Below are positions 31,793 through 38,531 of a DNA stretch of 38,531 nt, piece after piece. Numbering within the stretch: the first letter of the stretch is position 1; every line of letters starts with the position of its first letter. The notes below the pieces were generated by a model. That model did no database searches. It saw only the letters and a program-made list of their open reading frames with translations, and was not told the origin of the DNA. The DNA lies in NCBI GenBank assembly GCA_964563585.1, contig CAZLXG010000014.1:1-38531 (forward strand), read 5' to 3'. The position numbers and the translations under genes were made by a program. The DNA comes from CAZLXG01 sp964563585. GTDB taxonomy: Bacteria > Bacteroidota > Bacteroidia > Flavobacteriales > Flavobacteriaceae.

Positions 31793-34339
31793 TTAAGACT
31801 CAGTAGGCTTTTCAGCTTTTTCAATCTTAATATTTAATTCATCAGTTTTCTTATCTAAATCTATTATAATTTTATCGCCTTCTTGTACATGCGATGATAT
31901 TATTTCTTCAGCTAAAGCATCTTCAACATATTTTTGAATAGCTCTTTTTAAAGGTCTTGCTCCGTATTGTTTATCGAAGCCTTTATCGGCAATATAATCT
32001 TTAGCACTTTTACTAAGTTTTAATGTATAACCTAAACCTTTAATTCTTAATAAAAGTTTGTCTAATTCAATATCGATAATTTTATTAATATCTTCTTTTT
32101 CCAACGGATTAAATACTATCACGTCGTCAATTCTATTTAAAAACTCTGGAGCAAACGATTTTTTAAGTGCATTTTCAATCACTTTTACTGCATTGGCATC
32201 TTCTTGTGCTTTTTGTGATGCTGTTCCAAAACCAATACCTGCACCAAAATCTTTTAGTTTACGAGCTCCAATGTTGGAAGTCATAATAATAATGGTGTTT
32301 CTAAAATCTATTTTTCGTCCTAAACTATCGGTTAAATACCCATCATCAAGTACTTGTAATAACATATTAAATACATCTGGATGTGCTTTTTCAATTTCAT
32401 CTAAAAGAATTACCGCATAAGGCTTACGTCTTACTTTTTCGGTTAATTGCCCACCTTCTTCATAGCCAACATATCCTGGAGGTGCACCAATTAATCTTGA
32501 AATAGCAAATTTCTCCATGTATTCACTCATGTCAATTCTTATAAGCGAATCATCACTATCAAATAGCTCTCTTGATAAAACCTTAGCTAACTGTGTTTTA
32601 CCAACGCCGGTTTGACCTAAAAATATAAACGACCCAATTGGCTTATTAGGATCTTTAAGTCCTGCACGATTACGCTGAATAGCTTTTACAACTTTAGCAA
32701 CGGCTTCGTCTTGCCCAATAACTTTGCCTTTAATAAGGTTTGGTAATTCTGCAAGTTTATTAATTTCTGTTTGTGCAACTCTATTTACAGGAATTCCTGT
32801 CATCATCGAAACCACATCTGCAACATTATCTTCTGTTACTAATTCACGATGTTGTTTGCTGTCTTCTTCCCATTTTTCTTGAGCAACTGCTAGTTCTTTT
32901 TCAATGCGTTTTTCATCATCTCTAAGTTTTGCAGCTTCTTCATATTTCTGTTTTTTAACAACAGAATTTTTGGTTTCTTTTACAACTTCTAGTTGTTTTT
33001 CTAATTCTAAAATTTGCTTTGGAACATCAATATTTGTTATATGAACACGCGAACCAGCTTCATCTAAAGCATCAATAGCTTTGTCGGGTAAAAAGCGTTC
33101 TGTCATATATCGATTTGTCAATTTCACACAAGCTTCAATAGCTTCTTGTGTATATTCAACATTATGATGCTCTTCGTATTTACCTTTAATATTATTAAGA
33201 ATTTCAATAGTTTCTTCCACCGAAGTTGGTTCAACTATCACTTTTTGAAAACGACGCTCTAAAGCACCATCTTTTTCAATATATTGTCTGTATTCATCTA
33301 GCGTTGTAGCTCCAATACATTGTATTTCGCCACGCGCTAAAGCAGGTTTAAGCATATTGGAAGCATCTAAACTTCCAGTAGCACCACCAGCGCCAACAAT
33401 GGTATGTATTTCGTCAAGAAATAGAATAACATCATCATTTTTTTCAAGCTCATTCATCACGGCCTTCATGCGTTCTTCAAACTGACCTCTATATTTTGTT
33501 CCAGCAACTAAACTTGCCAAATCTAAAGTGACAACACGTTTGTTGAATAGAATACGTGATACTTTTCGCTTTATAATTCTTAGTGCTAAACCTTCAGCAA
33601 TAGCAGATTTACCAACTCCTGGTTCGCCAATTAAAAGCGGATTGTTCTTTTTACGCCTACTTAAAATTTGAGATACGCGTTGTATTTCTTTTTCACGTCC
33701 TACAACAGGGTCTAATTTACCTTCTTCAGCCATAGCGGTTAAATCACGTCCAAAGTTATCTAAAACAGGTGTTTTAGACTTTTTGTTTGTTTTTCCTGTA
33801 GGCGTGTTAAATATATTATCTTTTGAAGACTCTTCAGAACTTGTGTCATCATCTTGAAAAGATTCAGATTTTGGTTCTATATAGTCGCTATCGTTCGTAA
33901 TCATAAGTTTGAATTGTTCTTTAACATTATCGTAGTCAACTTTTAACTTATTTAAAAGCTTAGTAGTGGGGTCGTTTTCATTTCTTAAAATACATAACAA
34001 CAAATGTGCTGTATTTATTGACGTACTTTGAAATAGTTTTGCTTCTAAAAATGTTGTTTTTAAAGCACGTTCTGCTTGTCTTGTAAGATGTAAATTCTTT
34101 TTCTGGTTAGAACTCACAGTAATATTTGGGTTTGCAGGGCTTAATATCTCAACTTTACGTCTTAAATGGTTTAAATCAATTTCTAAAGTATTTAATATAT
34201 TAATAGCTTTTCCGTTTCCATCGCGCAAAAGCCCAAGCATTAAGTGTTCAGTGCCAATAAAATCATGACCTAATCTTAACGCTTCTTCTTTACTAAAAGC
34301 TATAACATCTTTTACTCTAGGTGAAAAATTATCATCCAT
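31793..34339 (-). CDS. clpC: ATP-dependent Clp protease ATPase subunit ClpC
   Basis: An 848-residue Hsp100 unfoldase. Two Clp N repeats span 1-145. The first AAA module has Walker A GEPGVGKS (238-245) and Walker B VILFLDE (304-310). A UVR/middle domain covers about 440-490 (KQKYEEAAKLRDDEKRIEKE). The second module has Walker A GQTGVGKT (575-582) and Walker B VILLDE (643-648). The ClpP-binding loop is IGF at 702-704, so it should feed ClpP. Length is standard for ClpC rather than ClpB. A promoter-like TTG (34389-34391), 21 nt, TATTTTTA (34360-34367) lies upstream on the minus strand. Confidence 0.95.
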   Translation of the reverse strand: MDDNFSPRVKDVIAFSKEEALRLGHDFIGTEHLMLGLLRDGNGKAINILNTLEIDLNHLRRKVEILSPANPNITVSSNQKKNLHLTRQAERALKTTFLEAKLFQSTSINTAHLLLCILRNENDPTTKLLNKLKVDYDNVKEQFKLMITNDSDYIEPKSESFQDDDTSSEESSKDNIFNTPTGKTNKKSKTPVLDNFGRDLTAMAEEGKLDPVVGREKEIQRVSQILSRRKKNNPLLIGEPGVGKSAIAEGLALRIIKRKVSRILFNKRVVTLDLASLVAGTKYRGQFEERMKAVMNELEKNDDVILFLDEIHTIVGAGGATGSLDASNMLKPALARGEIQCIGATTLDEYRQYIEKDGALERRFQKVIVEPTSVEETIEILNNIKGKYEEHHNVEYTQEAIEACVKLTNRYMTERFLPDKAIDALDEAGSRVHITNIDVPKQILELEKQLEVVKETKNSVVKKQKYEEAAKLRDDEKRIEKELAVAQEKWEEDSKQHRELVTEDNVADVVSMMTGIPVNRVAQTEINKLAELPNLIKGKVIGQDEAVAKVVKAIQRNRAGLKDPNKPIGSFIFLGQTGVGKTQLAKVLSRELFDSDDSLIRIDMSEYMEKFAISRLIGAPPGYVGYEEGGQLTEKVRRKPYAVILLDEIEKAHPDVFNMLLQVLDDGYLTDSLGRKIDFRNTIIIMTSNIGARKLKDFGAGIGFGTASQKAQEDANAVKVIENALKKSFAPEFLNRIDDVIVFNPLEKEDINKIIDIELDKLLLRIKGLGYTLKLSKSAKDYIADKGFDKQYGARPLKRAIQKYVEDALAEEIISSHVQEGDKIIIDLDKKTDELNIKIEKAEKPTES

Positions 34340-34359
34340 AAATATCTTCCTTTCAGGAT

Positions 34360-34391
34360 TAAAAATACTAAAACATTTTTACTATGGGCAA
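34360..34391 (-). promoter_or_regulatory. Probable clpC promoter
   Basis: On the minus strand TTG (34391-34389), 21 nt, then TATTTTTA (34367-34360), one base off TAnnTTTG, 20 nt before the clpC ATG. Confidence 0.5.
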
Positions 34392-34539
34392 TAACTATAC
34401 CTAAAAATGCCAGTAAGTTGCTAATAGACAAAAAAATCTTTAGAAAATCAAAATTTTTAACAGCATACTTATTAACTAAAAATAAGGTAGAAATTGTTAA
34501 TAAATAGTGCGAAATAGCAATGCTAAAAGGCATGGTGTG

Positions 34540-34586
34540 ACTGACGGAATTCTTATATTAGCACGTTTTGAAATACTGACGAAATT
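34540..34586. repeat. Direct repeat ACTGACGRAATT upstream of gyrA
   Basis: ACTGACGGAATT (34540-34551) and ACTGACGAAATT (34575-34586) differ by one base and are offset by 35 nt. The second ends 15 nt before the gyrA ATG. They could be a regulator's sites for gyrA or the divergent clpC. Nothing else definite was seen in the 262-nt gap. Confidence 0.5.
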
Positions 34587-34601
34587 TAACTAAAAATATT
34601 T

Positions 34602-37157
34602 ATGGCAGAAGGAGAAAAAGTAATTCCTATTAACATTGAAGATGAAATGAAATCGGCTTACATTGATTATTCAATGTCAGTCATTGTGTCACGTGCATTA
34701 CCTGATGTAAGAGATGGCTTAAAACCAGTACATAGACGTGTGCTTTTTGGCATGCATGAGTTAGGTGTTAGAGCAACTGGAGCACATAAAAAATCTGCAA
34801 GAATTGTTGGGGAAGTTTTAGGAAAGTATCATCCACATGGAGATACTTCGGTTTACGATGCCATGGTGCGTATGGCTCAAGAATGGAGTTTACGATATAT
34901 GTTAATTGATGGACAAGGAAACTTTGGTTCTATTGATGGAGATAGTCCTGCAGCAATGCGTTATACAGAAGCACGTATGCGCAAGATTTCTGAGGATATG
35001 TTGGCAGATATTGATAAAGAAACTGTAGACCATAAATTGAATTTTGATGATACATTACAAGAACCAACAGTTTTACCAACTCGTATTCCTGGTTTATTAG
35101 TAAATGGGGCTTCAGGTATTGCTGTAGGTATGGCAACCAATATGCCTCCACACAACTTAACAGAAGTGGTTAGTGGTACTATTGCTTACATTGAAAATAA
35201 CGATATAGAAATTGACGAGCTAATAACATATGTTAAAGCTCCAGATTTTCCAACAGGTGGAACTATTTATGGTTACGATGGTGTAAAAGAAGCATTTCAC
35301 ACAGGTCGTGGACGTATTGTAATGCGTGCAAAAGCCATTATAGAAGAAGTTAATGGACGTGAGTGTATTATTGTAAGTGAAATACCTTACCAAGTTAATA
35401 AAGCAGATATGATTAAGAAAACTGCTGATTTGGTAAACGATAAAAAATTAGAAGGTATTTCTATGATTCGTGACGAATCAGATAGAAACGGAATGCGTAT
35501 TGTTTATATTTTAAAGCGTGATGCAATTCCTAATATTGTATTAAATAAATTATATAAATATACAGCCTTACAATCATCTTTTAGTGTTAATAATATTGCA
35601 TTAGTAAATGGTCGCCCGCAGTTATTAAACTTAAAAGAACTTATACATTATTTCGTAGAGCACAGGCATGAAGTAGTTGTAAGACGGACTAAATACGAAT
35701 TACGCAAAGCGGAAGAAAGAGCGCATATTTTAGAAGGTTTAATTATTGCCTCAGATAATATAGATGAAGTTATTAAAATAATTAGAGCATCTTCTAATGC
35801 AGATGAAGCTAGAGCTAATTTAATTGAACGTTTTAAACTTTCTGAAATACAAGCCAAAGCTATTGTAGAGATGCGTTTGCGTCAACTTACAGGCTTAGAA
35901 CAAGATAAATTGCGTTCTGAGTATGAGGAAATTATGAAAACTATCGAGCGTTTAAAAAGTATTTTAGATAGCAAGGAAAGTAGAATGGAAATCATCAAAG
36001 AAGAGCTTATAGTTGTAAGAGATAAATATGGTGATGAACGTCGTTCGGTAATTGAATATGCAGGAGGTGATTTAAGTATTGAAGATATGATTCCTAATGA
36101 AAAAGTGGTAATCACAATTTCTCATGCTGGTTATATTAAAAGAACATCGCTTACAGAATACAAAACTCAAAATAGAGGAGGTGTTGGTCAAAAAGCATCA
36201 ACAACACGAAATGAAGATTTCTTAGAACATTTATTTGTTGGTACAAACCATCAATATATGTTGTTTTTCACTCAAAAAGGAAAATGTTTCTGGATGCGAG
36301 TTTACGAAATACCAGAAGGAAGTAAAACATCTAAAGGTAGAGCAATTCAGAATTTAATAAATATTGAGCAAGATGATAAAGTGAAAGCTTTCATTTGTAC
36401 TCAAGACTTGAAAGATGAAGATTACATTAATAGTCACTATGTAATTATGGCAACTAAGAAAGGTCAAGTTAAAAAGACTTCATTAGAGCAATATTCTCGC
36501 CCAAGAACTAATGGTATTAATGCCATTACCATTAAAGAAGGTGATGAATTACTAGAAGCTAAATTAACAACTGGTGAAAGTCAAGTCATGTTGGCACTTA
36601 AATCTGGTAAAGCAATTCGTTTTGAAGAAGCTAAAACGCGTCCAATGGGTCGTGGTGCTTCAGGAGTAAGAGGAATTAGATTGCAAAATGAAAAAACTGA
36701 TGAAGTTATAGGAATGATTGCTGTCGATGATATGGAAAGTGATATTCTTGTAGTTTCTGAAAATGGTTATGGTAAGCGTTCAAGTTTAGATGATTACCGT
36801 ATTACTAATCGAGGAGGAAAAGGTGTAAAAACTATTTCTATTACAGAAAAAACGGGTAACTTAGTGGCAATCAAAAATGTAACAGACGAAGATGACTTAA
36901 TGATTATCAATAGATCTGGAATTGCAATTCGTATGGCTGTTCAAGATTTAAGAGTCATGGGAAGAGCTACACAAGGAGTTAAGCTTATTAACCTAAAAGG
37001 TAACGATTCTATTGCAGCTGTTGCAAAAGTAATGCATGATGACGAGGAAGTTGAATTAGATGAAGATGGAAATGTGATTAATGCAGAATCTACTGAAAAC
37101 ACTGGGTCTACGGAAGATGGCACAACTCTTGATAATAAAGAAGAGGATAACAATTAA
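34602..37157 (+). CDS. gyrA: DNA gyrase subunit A
   Basis: An 851-residue type IIA topoisomerase subunit that breaks and rejoins DNA for negative supercoiling. The catalytic tyrosine is Tyr121 (AMRYTEAR). The quinolone-pocket region reads HPHGDTSVYDAM (78-89), with Thr82 and Asp86 at the positions of E. coli Ser83 and Asp87. Thr at the first position is, as far as I recall, the normal flavobacterial state and not evidence of resistance. The C-terminal beta-pinwheel has the GyrA-box in NRGGKGVKT, which separates it from ParC, and ends in an acidic tail. It is followed after 25 nt by a TPR gene, likely in the same transcript. Confidence 0.95.
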   Translation: MAEGEKVIPINIEDEMKSAYIDYSMSVIVSRALPDVRDGLKPVHRRVLFGMHELGVRATGAHKKSARIVGEVLGKYHPHGDTSVYDAMVRMAQEWSLRYMLIDGQGNFGSIDGDSPAAMRYTEARMRKISEDMLADIDKETVDHKLNFDDTLQEPTVLPTRIPGLLVNGASGIAVGMATNMPPHNLTEVVSGTIAYIENNDIEIDELITYVKAPDFPTGGTIYGYDGVKEAFHTGRGRIVMRAKAIIEEVNGRECIIVSEIPYQVNKADMIKKTADLVNDKKLEGISMIRDESDRNGMRIVYILKRDAIPNIVLNKLYKYTALQSSFSVNNIALVNGRPQLLNLKELIHYFVEHRHEVVVRRTKYELRKAEERAHILEGLIIASDNIDEVIKIIRASSNADEARANLIERFKLSEIQAKAIVEMRLRQLTGLEQDKLRSEYEEIMKTIERLKSILDSKESRMEIIKEELIVVRDKYGDERRSVIEYAGGDLSIEDMIPNEKVVITISHAGYIKRTSLTEYKTQNRGGVGQKASTTRNEDFLEHLFVGTNHQYMLFFTQKGKCFWMRVYEIPEGSKTSKGRAIQNLINIEQDDKVKAFICTQDLKDEDYINSHYVIMATKKGQVKKTSLEQYSRPRTNGINAITIKEGDELLEAKLTTGESQVMLALKSGKAIRFEEAKTRPMGRGASGVRGIRLQNEKTDEVIGMIAVDDMESDILVVSENGYGKRSSLDDYRITNRGGKGVKTISITEKTGNLVAIKNVTDEDDLMIINRSGIAIRMAVQDLRVMGRATQGVKLINLKGNDSIAAVAKVMHDDEEVELDEDGNVINAESTENTGSTEDGTTLDNKEEDNN

Positions 37158-37182
37158 AGACAATTAAATTAATATTATTAAA

Positions 37183-38436
37183 ATGAAAAAACAATTAATA
37201 GTTGCTCTAGCATTTTCAATATGTGCATTTTCTTTTGCACAAAAGAAAGAATTGAGAACAGCTGAGAAAGCAATTAAAAGTAATAATTACTCGGAAGCAA
37301 AAGCAGCTTTAAATCAAGCTAAATCTTTAATGTCTGTCATGGATGCTAAAACCAAGGCAAAGTATTACTACTTAAACGGACAAGCATTATATGCAAATGG
37401 AGCAGGTACAAATGCAGATGTTACTTTAGCATTAGAAAATTTAGATAAAGTAGAAGGAGCTTACACAAGTGAAATTACAACTTTAAAACAAACCATGGTA
37501 AATGGTATATTAACTAAAGGTAATACAGCATTTGAGAAAAAAGATTTTGCTACATCTTCAAAATATTTTGAAAGCGCATATAGATTAAGTACAAAAGATA
37601 CATTATTCCTTTATTATGCTGCTTCAACTGCTGTAAGTGTCAAAGATTACGATAGAGCTTTAGGATTGTATGAAGAATTGAAGAAATTAGATTATACAGG
37701 AATTGAAACTCAATATTTTGCTATAAATGTAAAAACTGAAGAAGAAGATTTTTTTGATAATAAAATAACCCGTGATTTTTCAGTTAAATCAAAAACACAT
37801 ATTAAACCTACTGAGAAAGTAACAAAATCTAAGAAAGCAGAAATTGTTAAAAATATAGCTCTTATATATGTTAGTAATGGGGATAATGAAAAAGCTTTAC
37901 AAGCTATGAAAGATGCAAGAAATGAAAATCCAGAGGACACAGGGTTGTTACTAGCTGAAGCTAATATTCATTTAGATATGGGAAACAAAGAGGAGTTTAG
38001 TAGGTTGTTAAGAATAGCAACAGAAAAAGACCCTGATAATGCTGAATTACAATATAATCTAGGTGTTATAGCAGCTGATTTTGATGATGTTGAAGGTGCT
38101 AAAAAATATTATTCAAAAGCTATTGAGTTAGATTCTAATTATATAAATGCATATATAAACATGTCAGTTTTAATATTAAATGGAGAGCAAACCATAATAG
38201 AAGAAATGAATAGTTTAGGAAGTTCTAAAGCAGACGATATACGTTATGATGAACTAAAAGATGCACGTCAAAATATATACGCTACGGCTATTCCATTTTT
38301 AACTAAGGCATATGAAATTGATTCTAAGAATGTAAGTGCTATAAAAACATTGATGAATATTTATAGTGCTATTGGAGAAACCGATAAATATAAATCTATG
38401 AAAGAAGTTCTTGCAACTCTTGAAGTAGAGGACTAA
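37183..38436 (+). CDS. Exported tetratricopeptide-repeat protein
   Basis: A 417-residue protein with signal peptide ending after FSFAQ (residue 20). Tetratricopeptide repeats are visible: AEKAIKSNNYSEAKAALNQA near the start, GNTAFEKKDFATSSKYFESA (about 112-131), then NGDNEKALQAMKDARNENP and YNLGVIAADFDDVEGAKKYY towards the C terminus. They are protein-interaction scaffolds, here probably periplasmic. Position behind gyrA is one I recall in other flavobacteria, without a known functional link. A terminator closes the transcript. Confidence 0.85.
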   Translation: MKKQLIVALAFSICAFSFAQKKELRTAEKAIKSNNYSEAKAALNQAKSLMSVMDAKTKAKYYYLNGQALYANGAGTNADVTLALENLDKVEGAYTSEITTLKQTMVNGILTKGNTAFEKKDFATSSKYFESAYRLSTKDTLFLYYAASTAVSVKDYDRALGLYEELKKLDYTGIETQYFAINVKTEEEDFFDNKITRDFSVKSKTHIKPTEKVTKSKKAEIVKNIALIYVSNGDNEKALQAMKDARNENPEDTGLLLAEANIHLDMGNKEEFSRLLRIATEKDPDNAELQYNLGVIAADFDDVEGAKKYYSKAIELDSNYINAYINMSVLILNGEQTIIEEMNSLGSSKADDIRYDELKDARQNIYATAIPFLTKAYEIDSKNVSAIKTLMNIYSAIGETDKYKSMKEVLATLEVED

Positions 38437-38460
38437 TAAAAAGTTGTCAAAAAATAATAT

Positions 38461-38491
38461 AAAAAAAGGTCGCAAATTGCGACCTTTTTTT
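38461..38491. terminator. Terminator after the TPR gene
   Basis: AAAAAAAGGTCGCA / TGCGACCTTTTTTT with a 3-nt loop, a strong stem with T-run. It closes the gyrA / TPR unit and can work from both sides. The remaining 40 bases to the window end show no feature. Confidence 0.9.
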
Positions 38492-38531
38492 ATATTATTT
38501 TTTTTATCACTCGTAGTTTGTGAGTATGTGC

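Noticed and set aside
34312..34533. 73-residue hydrophobic reading frame on the minus strand between clpC and gyrA
   Set aside because: It overlaps the clpC start and the likely clpC promoter, and its hydrophobicity follows from the AT-rich intergenic sequence. Not a gene.
34839..34868. Thr in place of Ser83 (E. coli numbering) in GyrA as a quinolone-resistance mutation
   Set aside because: Thr at this position is, to my knowledge, the usual state in flavobacteria; no claim of acquired resistance can be made.
1..38531. tRNA, rRNA, CRISPR arrays, intact insertion sequences or prophage genes
   Set aside because: None was recognised on either strand by reading; tRNA detection by eye is limited, so a scan with a dedicated model would be the deciding test.

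Overview
The window is a stretch of chromosome from a low-GC member of the Bacteroidota, almost certainly family Flavobacteriaceae; the genus cannot be fixed from the sequence alone. The evidence is a type IX secretion C-terminal domain protein, a SusC-like TonB receptor with a carboxypeptidase-regulatory domain, lineage-restricted families (DUF6048, DUF6452, CCC-motif membrane protein), promoters of the Bacteroidota type (TTG, about 20 nt, TAnnTTTG), and a 6S RNA of the flavobacterial type next to zapA. Most of the window is ordinary core genome, densely packed, with U-tract terminators at many convergent gene ends.

Layout. 1-2114: a hipBA-type toxin-antitoxin pair on the minus strand, with a long palindromic repeat just past the hipA stop and three operator-like repeats upstream of hipB. 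2115-5367: minus-strand operon rlmD, DUF6452 lipoprotein, DUF6048 protein, DinB-like protein. 5368-6989: structured leader region, then rocD and a strong terminator. 7017-9509: two small Cys-motif membrane proteins and a secreted T9SS cargo protein. 9581-12525: small membrane protein plus Smr-domain protein, an EF-hand/TSP3-like Ca-binding lipoprotein convergent with it, and a cysteine desulfurase with an excellent promoter. 12744-16904: M23 peptidase and TonB receptor operon. 17026-19559: coiled-coil protein, zapA, 6S RNA, rny (division and RNA control). 19582-22363: xerD, a divergent pair (TM2-domain protein and a secreted protein) that share an exact 26-bp inverted repeat, then aroQ. 22409-26911: lpdA, ndh, a structured intergenic element, msrB, M48 peptidase. 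26912-31224: MFS transporter, then an ECF sigma / anti-sigma operon that also encodes two repetitive beta-helix-like envelope proteins. 31335-38491: STAS-like small protein, clpC, gyrA and a TPR protein.

The observations most worth following up are: the 26-bp inverted repeat at 20853-20878 / 20966-20991, which flanks both start codons of a divergent pair in the same reading frame, so that inversion would exchange promoters and N termini without breaking either gene; the 6S RNA whose terminator lies only 25 nt before rny; the structured intergenic element at 25180-25267; the sigma/anti-sigma/beta-helix operon; and the operator-like iterons and palindrome around hipBA. No CRISPR array, rRNA, tRNA, intact insertion sequence or prophage was seen.
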